Shown piece by piece: positions 30,628 through 40,074 of a stretch of DNA of 64,000 nt. The position numbers were made by a program, and so were the translations under genes. How positions within the stretch are numbered: the first letter of the stretch is position 1; every line of letters starts with the position of its first letter. Source of the stretch: Zerene cesonia (Eukaryota; Arthropoda; Insecta; Lepidoptera; Pieridae). Where the stretch lies: positions 2,924,741 to 2,988,740 of the forward strand of contig NW_024045131.1 in NCBI RefSeq assembly GCF_012273895.1, written 5' to 3'. The notes under the pieces are model-generated. The model ran no database searches. It saw only the letters and a list, made by a program, of their open reading frames with translations, and was not told the origin of the DNA.

Positions 30628-30805
30628 TCTAATATATAAAATTCTCGTGTCACAGTTTTCGTTGCCATACTCCTCCGTAACGGCTTGACCGATTTTGATG
30701 AAATTTTTTGTGCTTATCCGGTATCTATGAGAATCGGCCAACATGTTTTTTCATACCCCTAAATGATAAGAGTAGGGCAGAACAGCGTTTGCCGGGTGCA
30801 GCTAG
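30628..30805 (+). mobile_element. Helitron-like H5b, complete, abutting
   Basis: Starts TCTAATATATAAAATTCTCG directly after the preceding CTAG. Ends 'gtttgccgggtgcagCTAG'. Confidence 0.9.
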
Positions 30806-30834
30806 TTATTACAATAAATTAGATGTTTACATGA

Positions 30835-30939
30835 CTAGCTCACCCGACAAACGCTGTTCAGGCTTACTCTTATCATTTAGAGGTATGATAGAGATATTTG
30901 CCGATTCTCAGTTTCGGAGGAGTGTGGGAATATAATATA
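30835..30939 (-). mobile_element. Helitron-like H5b, 3' part, inverted
   Basis: Reverse CTAG at 30835, 'ctcacccgacaaacgctgtt', 'tttgccgattctcag'. Ends at an H1 terminus. Confidence 0.75.
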
Positions 30940-31139
30940 CTAGCTGCGCTCCGCGGTTTCACCCGCGTAAGTCTGTATCCCGTAGGAATATCGGGGAAAA
31001 AAGTTGCCTATATCTTATTCCAGTTGTCCAGCTATCTACGTACCAAATTTCATTGCAATCGATTCAGTAGTTTTTGCGTGAACGAGCAACAAACGCACAC
31101 ACATCCTTACAAACTTTCGCATTTATAATATTAGTAGGA
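30940..31139 (-). mobile_element. Helitron-like H1, complete
   Basis: Reverse CTAG at 30940; 5' complement 'ataatattagtagga'. It ends 23 bp before the CTAAT of the recursive-splice candidate. Confidence 0.9.
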
Positions 31140-31161
31140 TAGGATTAGATAATCAAAAATT

Positions 31162-31191
31162 CTAATTAATCCTTTATTGTTTCAGGTAAGT
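31162..31191 (+). promoter_or_regulatory. Candidate recursive (ratchet) splice site
   Basis: CTAAT branch-point match (31162-31166), then a pyrimidine-rich 'cctttattgtttcag' and CAG|GTAAGT (31183-31191). The acceptor and a consensus donor share one junction at 31185|31186. It lies inside the proposed 37.8 kb intron and would split it into 7.2 and 30.6 kb. No repeat family recognised over the site. Inference from motif only. Confidence 0.5.
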
Positions 31192-31879
31192 TCACCCAGG
31201 AGCTATCTACAGTAAGATATATCTATGGTTTATTATGTCAAATTGTATGAATTCGTTTGAAATTTTCTCCAAAACTTATTTTAATAATGGAACATATACT
31301 ATTACATATTTTTTAACACACTATCAGCATCTTAACATTATGTGGCTGTAACCAGCCTCGCATTGCCATCAGGATCCTACGCTACAATCATCTAAAGCCT
31401 TCATAACAGCATTACATCCAGCGGCCATGCCTTCATCATATTGAGATTAGATTACAGCTGACCTGCGGTCCGGTTGGCCGGTCGTAACTGGTTATAACTG
31501 GCCGTAACCGGATAACGTGTCGTAGATAAGTCGCTGGAGCGATATACCGGAGTTTACATGTCACTTGCTTGCTTGCAGGTTCATTGAGGCATCGGTTTGC
31601 TTGATTCTCGTATAGGGCAGCCATGTTTAAAAATGGCGATGATTATATTAATACTTAATATTGTGATTAATATAGATAAATTTCAAATCAATTTTCAACT
31701 TCACTCATGATATTATAAAACGTAAGATGCATTATGGTTGTCTAAAAAGGGACGTTTTGAGGGGAGGTGTGGACAACTCCAAATATAAAATGGGACCAAA
31801 TGACAAGTCTCTATGACGTCATGATGATGACGGAGCTATCGAAAATGCAGTCGTAATGAGAACTTTCGTTTTTTTTTTT
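31192..31879. other. Spacer downstream of the ratchet candidate
   Basis: No recognised repeat. 'ggttataactggccgtaacc' near 31490 gives weak internal repetition. No convincing frame. Confidence 0.4.
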
Positions 31880-32005
31880 CTATATATTATTCCAGTTGTC
31901 CAGCTGTCTTCGTACCAAATTTTATTGCAATCGGTTCAGTAGTTTTTGCGTGAAAGAGCAACAGACACACACACATCCTTACAAACTTTCGCATTTAAAA
32001 TATTA
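31880..32005 (-). mobile_element. Helitron-like H1, 5' half
   Basis: 'ttattccagttgtccagctg' to 'cgcatttaaaatatta'. Abuts the CTAG of the next H1. Confidence 0.8.
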
Positions 32006-32203
32006 CTAGCTGCGCCCCGCGGTTTCACCCGCGCATGTCCGTATCCCGTAGGAATATCGGGATTAAAAGTTGCCAATATGATATTCCAGTTGTCTATCTA
32101 TCTACATACCAAATTCCACTGCAATCGGTTCAGTAATTTTTGCGTGAAATAGCAACAAAAACACACATCCTTACAAACTTGCGCATTTATAATATTAGTA
32201 GGA
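32006..32203 (-). mobile_element. Helitron-like H1, complete
   Basis: Reverse CTAG at 32006; 5' complement 'ataatattagtagga', followed by three further degenerate AGTAGGAT units. Confidence 0.9.
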
Positions 32204-32657
32204 TTAAGTAGGATAGTAGGACTAGGACTAGGATGCTCAAATTGTGTGGCGCGCCTGCCTCTCTCACAAGGTCCTCCTAACCTATTTTATATATCCTGTT
32301 ATATACTGACTCCTCTCTTACATATAAGCAAACAAATAATGAAGATCATATCAAATTCTGTCAACCTAATGAACTACATATACCCTAGACGGTGTCTCGT
32401 CGAATATCATAAACCTAATTTGGAAACAACCATTAAGAAAGTTTTGGTGAACTAATTCAATCTCCATTGTTAATGATCCAGTAGGCTCTGCTGTCTCGCT
32501 CGTGAGCAAACGTGTGAAAGAGATAGGCGATATAATGGGATAGTATGATGAAATATTAATGCCCCATTTCGTTCAGCACCACTCGAATTAATGGACATAT
32601 AAGTCCTGAATTATTATAAAATACTAATGAAACTTAGATTGATAATTATAGGTATTT
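32204..32657. other. Spacer
   Basis: Nothing recognised. Confidence 0.4.
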
Positions 32658-32674
32658 TTAAATGACCTAGATAT

Positions 32675-32886
32675 AGTATTTTCTTGTGTTTGATTTTACG
32701 CGAGTATTGTACATTTAGAAATTAAAGACTCATTATATTATTAACGCGACGTTTCGAACACTTTACAGCGAGCGTTACGGTTAGGCAAGATACGCGGGTT
32801 CGAATCCCGCCCCGTGATCGAATGTTCTCTATTCTTTAAAAAAAATTCTCATTTATAAAAGCATTTCAATGCTATAAAACTAAAAA
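32675..32886 (+). mobile_element. Composite PAL-A/PAL-B insertion with 17-bp target duplication
   Basis: Starts 'agtattttcttgtgtttgat' (PAL-A outer block), passes 'gcgacgtttcgaacacttta', then switches to PAL-B at about 32776: 'ggttaggcaagatacgcggg', T-arm-like GCGGG-ttcgaat-CCCGC, 'tctattcttt', tail 'tcaatgctataaaactaaaa'. The direct repeat ttaaatgacctagatat is at 32658-32674 and 32887-32903. Confidence 0.88.
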
Positions 32887-32903
32887 TTAAATGACCTAGA
32901 TAT

Positions 32904-33514
32904 GTTTTATTTATGCAGAAGGTGAGAGTTAAGTCCAAGTAGTTTAAAGATTATAAGTTATTCAATAAAGCGCTTAGTAACTTAATAAGTAGTAGTAACT
33001 TAACTTAAGTGTGAAAGTATGACCAAAATAACTATGTGATATCCGATAAAATATCGTTACGACAAAATTTAAACTGAGAGACCTAAATATGACAGATCCA
33101 ATAGTCGCTACATTTATATCTGGTCCACTTAATGGTTTCAGTAATTGCTAGACAATGGAATCTGTCTAGATTCTAGATCATTGAATTAAGTTCGCATCTG
33201 GTAATTGTGACTTTGACGTTAATTATAGATCGAAAATAATGTATATTGAGGTTTTTACATTCAGTACATATGTTATATGCATTATGATCTTACTGGAAGC
33301 TGTAAAATAGAAAATCTATTGATGACGTTTGCCAAAAGCGAATGCCAGACATGTTCGTTGTGGTGTGTGTGTGGTGAATGTATGTATCATACAAATATTA
33401 CAAAGAGTAAACTACCCTATTCATTTTAATTTTTTATCATAATAAATCTACAGATTTATCAAGTAACATAATATATGTATCTAGGGTCAACCCGAAGTCG
33501 ATGCAAGCGGCTAG
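32904..33514. other. AT-rich spacer
   Basis: Nothing recognised until a short Helitron-like 3' end ('gtcgatgcaagcggCTAG') at 33498-33514. Confidence 0.4.
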
Positions 33515-33519
33515 TCCTA

Positions 33520-33717
33520 TCCTACTAATATTATAAATGCGAAAGTTTGTAAGGATGTGTGTGTGTTTGTTGTTGTCACGCAAAAACTACTCAACCGATT
33601 GCAATGAAATTTGGTACGTAGATAGCTGGACAACTGGAATAACATATAGGCAACTTTTTATCCCGATATTCTTACGGGATACGGACTTACGCGGGTGAAA
33701 CCGCGGGGCGCAGCTAG
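33520..33717 (+). mobile_element. Helitron-like H1, complete
   Basis: An extra TCCTA unit (33515) separates its start from a preceding CTAG. Ends 'ccgcggggcgcagCTAG'. Confidence 0.92.
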
Positions 33718-33822
33718 TTCAGCCATAAAATAAGGATCTCGGATATAGTTTTATCGCAGTAACGTGATAAAGCGTACAGCGTTCGATCGTGACATAAAAT
33801 AATACGCTACGTATATTATGAA

Positions 33823-33940
33823 CTAGCTTTTGCCCGCGGGTTCGCACGCGTTAAATTGGAAGTGGTTTAATAGATGTTATATAAACCTTCCTCTTGAATC
33901 ACTCTATCTATTAAAAGGGACAGAAGCGATTTTGTGCTTT
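33823..33940 (-). mobile_element. Helitron-like H2, internally deleted
   Basis: Reverse CTAG at 33823, 'cttttgcccgcgggttcgca', 'ttgaatcactctatctatta', then 'gggacagaagcgattttgtg'. Confidence 0.75.
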
Positions 33941-34112
33941 AACGCGTGAGCGTAGAAGCGAGGGGTCCTGGGTTCGAATCCGGGTGGGGACGCACAAAAA
34001 AAAAGTCTCGGTCTGGCAGGACACAGAAGACTGATCACCTACTTGTCCATAAAGAAAATGGAACAGTGAAATAGATGAATATCATCTACCCCATACCCCA
34101 CTTATCTTCACC
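33941..34112 (+). mobile_element. SINE S2, 5' truncated
   Basis: Starts inside the head ('aacgcgtgagcgtagaagcg'). B box GGTTCGAATCC, A-run, 'ctcggtctggcaggacacag', then ends at 'ccccatacccca'. The A box is missing. Confidence 0.85.
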
Positions 34113-34476
34113 TGTATATTTGTATGTAGCCGACTCTTTTTAACTGGATTTCCACTGTAGACGAAATATTTCATTGAAACCTTACCAAGCATCGGTGACA
34201 AAGAAATGAAATGATGATGAATTTATCTTAATCCTGATTAAATTGTCGGTATGAATTAAATCCCTTACGTGTCCTCTGTTTATTGAAACGTGTTTTTTTC
34301 CAATTCTACTTAAACCAATTCTCATACTGTTTCATTAATAACAGTATTGTCCATTGTAGTTGCTTTGATAAGATTTAGTAAATTCTATATCAAATTAATA
34401 TAAAAGTACTTTATGCAATAGATTTATATGTGAATGATAATCATGATATTTGAATTACATATTACATTCAATGGAG

Positions 34477-34622
34477 GGATGTTTGTTACTCTTTCACGCG
34501 AAAACAGCTTATCGTAATTGTATGAAATTTGCTACAGAGATAGATTATAGTCTGAATTAGCTCATAGGCTACATACCCGGGTACCACACGAGTAACGACG
34601 GGGGTTACAGTATATGTACTAG
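34477..34622 (+). mobile_element. Helitron-like H8 within inverted duplicate A
   Basis: 'tttgttactctttcacgcga', 'agagatagattatagtctga', 'gggtaccacacgagtaacga', 'ggttacag', CTAG at 34619-34622. Counterpart in reverse at 55635-55815. Confidence 0.65.
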
Positions 34623-34716
34623 ATATCTAATAAATTTCTAAACAGAGTTATTGCGTATAATTAAAAAGCATATGTAGCTACCGAGAAATATTCATAGTAG
34701 AATCAAATATTAATAT

Positions 34717-34987
34717 GACAACACGAACGGATGCTGTCGGCATTAAATCACGCAAAATGATACGACACGATAAAATATCGTGTACGATTAACGTGCGGAC
34801 ATAATGTGAACCGACGGTGTCACTAATGAGGGCGTAATTCAAAGTCACTTGCCAAGTATTCAGATCAGAGGGTAATGGATTATCAATGGATCTTATCTAT
34901 GAAGGTATTTTACTTTGATCGTGATTATAGATTCGTACTAACGACGTGAGCTCGTTTTATTGAGAAATGCTTTGAAAAATACCGTCA
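34717..34987 (+). repeat. Inverted duplicate, core copy A
   Basis: 271 bp nearly identical to the reverse complement of 55273-55542 (by eye two substitutions and two short indels). Contains a small palindrome CACGATA-aaa-TATCGTG. It does not match any other repeat family in the window. Confidence 0.92.
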
Positions 34988-35075
34988 CGGACGACTGTTT
35001 ACATTTAGGTACCTCTAGTACACTTAAAATTTAGTAGCAAAGAAGAAGCAAAAATTAGAAGTAAAATTCCTTACC

Positions 35076-35487
35076 TTTTATGTCATAGCGGGCAACTGAG
35101 CTGGTGGTTCGCCTGGTGGTAAGCGATCACCACCGCCCGTGAACATTCGCAGCGGCAGTGCCTCGAGTGCTTCTTATATCATTTATACACCTAAAATGTT
35201 AAATGGAAGAGCTGAACCTCCTGACACAAGCATTTTTTGCTTACTAGCATTGTTCCAATCACCAAATAGTTTAAGACAATTATTTAGAGGATGAAATAAA
35301 TAATTTGAATTTGAATGCACCACACTTTTTAAAGAGGAAAGGGAATAGTAAAGGATTCATGACTGGAATGATCTCCCACTCAAGTATGAAACACAGTAGC
35401 TTGCTATTTCACGCCGGTTTTCTGTGTATATGGCGTCCCCGGTGCGAGCTAGCCCAATTCGTGCTGAAGCATGCTAGACTATCGAAT
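35076..35487 (-). mobile_element. SINE S1 interrupted by ~160 bp
   Basis: 3' part 35076-35170 ('atgtcatagcgggcaactga', 'gtggttcgcctggtggtaag') and 5' part about 35331-35487 ('gtatgaaacacagtagcttg', 'cccaattcgtgctgaagcat'). They are separated by AT-rich sequence of unknown origin. Confidence 0.8.
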
Positions 35488-35506
35488 TTAATATAAATTA
35501 TTATTT

Positions 35507-35663
35507 AGAAATTAAAAACTTTAAAACTTTTTAACGGATTTTAAACGCGATTTATTCATTATTTTATTAACCCGGAGACTCCCTCTCCCCGTGACCACGC
35601 TCGCTGTAAAGTGTTCGAAACGTCTGGTTAATAATAAAATGAACAAATCGCGTTAAACACAAG
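35507..35663 (+). mobile_element. PAL-A, two-armed copy with 14-bp target duplication
   Basis: Left arm 'aacggattttaaacgcgatt'...'ttattaaccc'; centre 'ggagactccctctccccgtg'; right arm 'cgctcgctgtaaagtgttcg', 'aaacgtctggttaataataa', 'aacaaatcgcgttaaa'. The arms are partly complementary. The direct repeat ataaattattattt is at 35493-35506 and 35664-35677. Confidence 0.88.
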
Positions 35664-35898
35664 ATAAATTATTATTTTTGTGTGTCTTACATCCAAAAAA
35701 CTCCAAGACAGGAGTTTATTTTTGTATGAAAGTCAACAGAACTTGATTAGCGATATCTCACACACTGCTTTGAACTCCTACGCCTACCCTCTGTTTCGTA
35801 ATAACCTAAAACAAGTGAAATCGCAGCGTATGTTTCTTATCTCCATCATTCCATTCATTTCAATGTAGTTTTGTATTTTGTTTTAATGATTTTAATAA

Positions 35899-36240
35899 TG
35901 TGGTAGTCGAGCACGCTTCGGCACGAATTGGGCCAGCTCGCACCGGGGAAGTACCACACCCCCACAGAAGACCGGCGTGAAATAGCATTCTGCTGTGTTT
36001 CGTTCGGTGAGTGGGGGAGCCGGAGGCCCATATCCTTTTCCTTCCCCTTCCCAGTCCTTTCCTTTATTCCTCTCGCCAATCCTTTCTTAATCCCTTCCCA
36101 ATTTAAAGTCGGCAATCCATTTGTAGAGGCTTATGGTCTGTAATCGACTTTACGCCTCTACAAATGTTCATGGGCGGTGGTAGCGCTTACCATCAGGCGT
36201 CCCACCAGCTCCATTGCCGACTGTGACATAAAAAAAAAAA
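35899..36240 (+). mobile_element. SINE S1, full length
   Basis: Head 'tgtggtagtcgagcacgctt'; C/T-rich middle 'ccttttccttccccttccca'; 'caaatgttcatgggcggtgg'; tail 'attgccgactgtgacataaa' and A-run. Subtype with the 'ccgactgtgacat' tail. Good reference copy. Confidence 0.92.
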
Positions 36241-36241
36241 T

Positions 36242-36294
36242 AATATTTAGAGTATCTTATTATATAAACAATATAATAAGATACTCTAAATATT
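36242..36294. repeat. Perfect 24-bp stem hairpin
   Basis: Arms 36242-36265 and 36271-36294 are exact complements, with a 5-nt loop (aaaca). Sits directly after an S1 poly-A tail. Confidence 0.95.
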
Positions 36295-36535
36295 GCTAAA
36301 AGTGTTTTGAAATTAAGAAATTAGTTGCGTTTCTGTTGGTTCTGTAAGTTCCTTTATTTATGTTACACATCCGAGCAAATAGGAAACCTAATCAACGCTG
36401 GATCTAGTTAGCTTAACACTATCTACTGCCACATCCATCCAGACCAAATCAATCTAGTCTAGTATTAGTCGTTAGGTATTATAAGCCACTCGCATGACGA
36501 AAATGCAAACTTTTATAATCCGTACCTTTAATAAA

Positions 36536-36730
36536 TCTTTACTACATAGTATAAAACAAAGTCGCTTTCTCTGTCCCTATGTCCCTATGTATGCTTAAAT
36601 CTTTAAAACTAAGCAACGGATTTTGATGAGGTTTTTTAATAGATAGAGTGATTCAAGAGGAAGGTTTATATGTATAATAACATCTATTAAACTACTCCGA
36701 ATAGCGCGCGAACCCGCGGGCAAAAGCTAG
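36536..36730 (+). mobile_element. Helitron-like H2, complete
   Basis: 'ctacatagtataaaacaaag', duplicated 'gtccctat', 'gatagagtgattcaagagga', ending 'gaacccgcgggcaaaagCTAG'-type terminus. Abutted by H11. Confidence 0.9.
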
Positions 36731-36908
36731 TTAATATATAAAACGCAGGGACTGGTTGTCTGATCATTCAACGCACAGCCCAAGGTACTAGACCGATCGG
36801 GCTGAAATTTGGCATACAGATAGTCACTATGATGTAGATATCCCTTAAAAAGGATTCTGATAAATTCTACCCCCAAGGGGATAAAATAGGGAATGAAAGT
36901 TAATTTGA
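36731..36908 (+). mobile_element. Helitron-like H11, 3' truncated
   Basis: Begins 'ttaatatataaaacgcaggg' right after CTAG. 'gactggttgtctgatcattc', 'gggctgaaatttggcataca', 'ccccaaggggataaaatagg'. Only copy. Confidence 0.7.
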
Positions 36909-36979
36909 TCACTTACTTGTAAATAAATATAATATACAAGGACTTCATATAAAAAATGGAAATGTTACGAGACAACTTA

Positions 36980-37198
36980 TCCCTACTAATATTTTAAATC
37001 CGAAAGTCTGTCTGTTTTTCACTCCTAAACCGTTGAGCTAACTTTGATGAAAATATTACAGAGATAATTCTAGACCCGAGAAAGAATAAAGGATAATTTT
37101 TATCTCGGAAATCCCGCCGGAACGAGAAATTTGCGAGGAAATCCCCGGGACTGATCATTTCCTTGAATATGTGTACGAAACCCCCGGCGGAAAGCTAG
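36980..37198 (+). mobile_element. Helitron-like H6, diverged
   Basis: Starts TCCCTACTAATATTTTAAAT; 'gtctgtctgtttttcactcc', 'gaaatccccgggactg', ending 'ccccggcggaaagCTAG'. Confidence 0.8.
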
Positions 37199-37474
37199 TC
37201 TATAACAGATGAAACTTTATTAAATAATATTATATTTAAACGTCTATAAATAAATATAACCTTTAGCATCTAGATATCTAGGCTATGCAGCATGCACTAA
37301 TCTGAATATAAAATATACAATGAATTTATAATCTATGAATATGAAACGTGTTTGTCGCAAAACGCTTTTAAAGCGGTTTAAATATTTAATGTTTAAATGG
37401 AAAAGTGAGAGTTTTTCACGTTTTACTCTATTTTTAACCGAGTTCGAAAATTGAGGAGCTAATCAATTCGATTA

Positions 37475-37635
37475 TTTAATTTTTAGTTTTATAGCATTGA
37501 AATGCTTTCTTTATGAATGAGAAATTTTGAAAGAATAGAAAAAATATTGATCACGAGGCAGGTTAGGCAAGAAACGCAGGTTCGAATCCTGCCTCGTGAT
37601 CAAATTTTTTCTATTCTTTCAAAAAAAAAAATTTC
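37475..37635 (-). mobile_element. PAL-B, full hairpin with tRNA-like centre and 12-bp target duplication
   Basis: On the minus strand: 5' arm 'tgaaagaatagaaaaaattt', gatcacgaggc, a central loop, its complement, the CTATTCTTTCAAAATTTCTC arm, then the tail with 'agcatttcaatgct' and 'aaaactaaaaatt'. The duplication is tcaattcgatta / tcaattcgacta (37463-37474; 37636-37647; one mismatch). Confidence 0.88.
37549..37601 (+). other. tRNA acceptor + T-arm-like fold inside PAL-B
   Basis: GATCACGAG (37549-37557) pairs with CTCGTGATC (37593-37601). T-arm GCAGG-ttcgaat-CCTGC (37576-37592) stands directly 5' of the 3' acceptor-like strand, as in tRNA. Only 18 nt occupy the place of the D and anticodon arms, so this is not a tRNA gene. 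The ttcgaatcc core equals the pol III B box. Confidence 0.6.
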
Positions 37636-37802
37636 TCAATTCGACTATATTTTTTTTGGCTAAGTTACCTCAGCTTTCGGTGAAGCGATTTTGATGATTC
37701 TGTTCTTATTCAAAAGCTACTTCTCGTGTGGTCTGATTTAAATTATTATTTCTAGTGATGCTTTTTCTCTTACATACCTACCGTTAATAATTTATTCATA
37801 CA

Positions 37803-37860
37803 CTAGCTGCGCCCCGCGGTTTCACCCGCTTAAGTCCGTATCCCGTAGGAATATCGAGAT
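37803..37860 (-). mobile_element. Helitron-like H1, 3' fragment
   Basis: Reverse CTAG at 37803 through 'cgtaggaatatcgagat', then cut by S1 sequence. Confidence 0.8.
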
Positions 37861-37865
37861 TATCG

Positions 37866-38070
37866 GAGACCCACATGCTCTTCCTTACCCTTCCAAGTCC
37901 TTTCCTCTATTCCTCTCGCCTATTCTTTTTTAATCCCTTCCCAAAAAGTCGCCAATCCATTTGTAGAGGCGTAAGGTCTGCAATGGACCTTACGCCTCTC
38001 CAAATGTTCATGGGCGGTAGCGCTTACCATCAGCCGACCCACCAGCTCCATTGCCGACTGTGACATAAAG
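37866..38070 (+). mobile_element. SINE S1, 5' truncated
   Basis: Starts in the C/T-rich middle ('cttccttacccttccaagtc') and continues to 'attgccgactgtgacataaa'. Confidence 0.85.
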
Positions 38071-38348
38071 AAAACAAACCTTGTTTAGGTTTGTTTTTTT
38101 AAAACAATCAGTTAATAACAATGTCTCCCGAAACGTCTGCCATGGAACTAAGAATATACTCCACAATTTTCTCTTATCTTTAATTAAAAGCTATCTTTCT
38201 TTTCTTCGTGGCCATTTATTTGCATAATAATAAGTTGAGCGAAGTTTGTATTCAAATTATATCTCAGTACAAACGGATTGGTTTCGTCCGTTTGAATTGT
38301 TTAAGACACGGGAATGTAAATGGACGTATTATAATTATGATGAAGAAA

Positions 38349-38574
38349 TAGTGAAGTCCCGTGTCCCCTAGTGGGGCATGGGGCAGATGATGTACATCTG
38401 TTTCACTGATCGATTTTCTTTACGGACAAGTAGGTGATCAGCCTTCTGTGTCCTGCCAGACCGAGACCTTTTTTTTTGTGCGTTGGGGACGCACAAAAAA
38501 AAAAGTCTCGGAATTGAACCCAGGACCCCTCGGTTCTACGCTCACGCGTTAACCACTGTGCCAAGGAGGCGGTC
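38349..38574 (-). mobile_element. SINE S2, full length with internal inversion
   Basis: Complement of the S2 tail at the left ('agtgaagtcccgtgtcccct') to the head ('actgtgccaaggaggcggtc'). The region between A-run and B box is an inverted duplicate (38461-38511). A 12-bp direct repeat atgatgaagaaa lies at 38337-38348 and 38581-38592. Confidence 0.88.
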
Positions 38575-38612
38575 AGAATGATGATGAAGAAAACAAAATG
38601 TTTATTCCATTA

Positions 38613-38889
38613 CTAGCTGACCCGGTGAACTTCGTACCGCCTTAGCAACAATTCTCCCAGGAACATACGTTACATTGACATTGACATTTGTTACTCGCGT
38701 TTTTTTAAATATGCAAAATTAAATGTACATTTTTCAATATTTCTAAGTGATTTTCTTAATTTTTTTTTCCGTAAGAACCTTCTCCTAATAATAACAAATA
38801 CAACAAAAAAAGAATTAGTGCAAATCGGTCCAGCCATTCGCGCGTGATGCCGTGACCAAGGAAAACGGGTTTCATTTTTATATATTCCA
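38613..38889 (-). mobile_element. Helitron-like H12
   Basis: Reverse CTAG at 38613 with 'ctgacccggtgaacttcgta', 'gcaaatcggtccagccattc', 'tgccgtgaccaaggaaaacg'. The 5' end is unclear. Confidence 0.65.
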
Positions 38890-38988
38890 TTATAAACACA
38901 CATACACATACAATCCAGCGACAGATATAAAAACAACAAAGAATAAATAAACAAGCTAACAAAGAATTGTAAAAATTATACAAAGGAT

Positions 38989-39186
38989 ATGACTTCATAG
39001 TATAAAAAGTCGTTTTCTCCGTCCCTATGTCCCTATGTATGCTTTAATCTTTAAAACTGCGCAACGGATTTAGATGGTTTTTTAAGAGAACAAATTATTC
39101 AAGAGCAAAGTTTATAATTATGTATAATAAAATCTATTAATAAACTGCTCCGAATTTACGCATGCGAAGCCGCGGCCAAAAAATAG
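38989..39186 (+). mobile_element. Helitron-like H2, complete with decayed ends
   Basis: 'acttcatagtataaaaagtc', 'ccctatgtccctatgtatgc', 'gcatgcgaagccgcggccaa'. Ends ATAG instead of CTAG. Confidence 0.82.
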
Positions 39187-39765
39187 TTTATTATAATATA
39201 CCCAATGAGCAATGACGTCATATCTCCTCGGTTGTCCTCTAGCTAAAAAGTCAAATCTACATGACAGGTATTTTATCACAAAATTTTATAAAGAGCTTAT
39301 TTAGAATGGCATTGTGTATTTAAACAATTCACAATTCCTAAAATGCCTTATATAATTTTTAAAAGGTGTTATGAATTCATTGCGCGCTCAAATTCATGTT
39401 CTTTACAAAATAAATAGACAGGAACAAAGAGAGACGGTAATGAAAATTGATCAGGCGCTACCAGCAATTGTTAATTTTGAGTTTTATTCCAACTTCGAAG
39501 TACATTGCGTACAATGTTCGGTTCTCATACCCGATCTGTGGATACACCGGTACTTATGAAGCAATGGAACTTGTTTTAATGTTGTTCTTCGCGCGGTCAG
39601 GTTATAAAGACGCGTTTCGAGTTCCCCCATGAGGTTTGGGATGTACATCTGTACATACAAAATAACCAAGTAAACATGTTAATGAAAGGTTCCTTTATTG
39701 AAACAATATATTTTTGCCTTTTTTTGCATTAAAACGAAAATTCTATATTCTTCGGGCAATACCAA
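39187..39765. other. Spacer
   Basis: Several short overlapping frames (39371-39669), none with a recognisable domain or splice context. Confidence 0.4.
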
Positions 39766-39812
39766 GGTTGCTTGGTAGAGATCACTTGCTAGTGATAAGA
39801 CCGCGTTTTGTA
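39766..39812 (+). repeat. LINE-tail-like motif
   Basis: 'aaggttgcttggtagagatc' followed by 'gctagtgataagaccg'; compare 16040, 51001 and 63221. Likely the 3' end of a non-LTR element. Confidence 0.45.
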
Positions 39813-40074
39813 CTATATGCATATCTACTGTTTTCAAATTCAAATTAAATTTATTTGCAAGAATTTAGTTACAAATTATAGATCTTATTACAATATTCTA
39901 GGGCTAATACATTCTATTCATAGTTGGGTTTCTTCCCTATTATTCGTACAATTATTACGCACTAAGTAGTACTAGCCTTTATCGAGAATTATCTAGCTTA
40001 CTATTATTTTTTCATTATAGGTTTAGTACTTTTTGCTCCATACTTACAATCAAATCTCACACATATATATTACA

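Larger units (their letters stand above)
37433..37762 (+). repeat. ACC repeat split by a PAL-B insertion
   Basis: 5' part 'aaccgagttcgaaaattgag...tcaattcgatta' (37433-37474) and 3' part 'gactatatttttttt...gttacctcagctttcggtga...gattttgatgattctgttct' (to 37762). Continuous when 37475-37635 and one target copy are removed. Confidence 0.7.

Noticed and set aside
37576..37601. tRNA gene
   Set aside because: Only acceptor-like stem and T arm are present; no anticodon or D arm.
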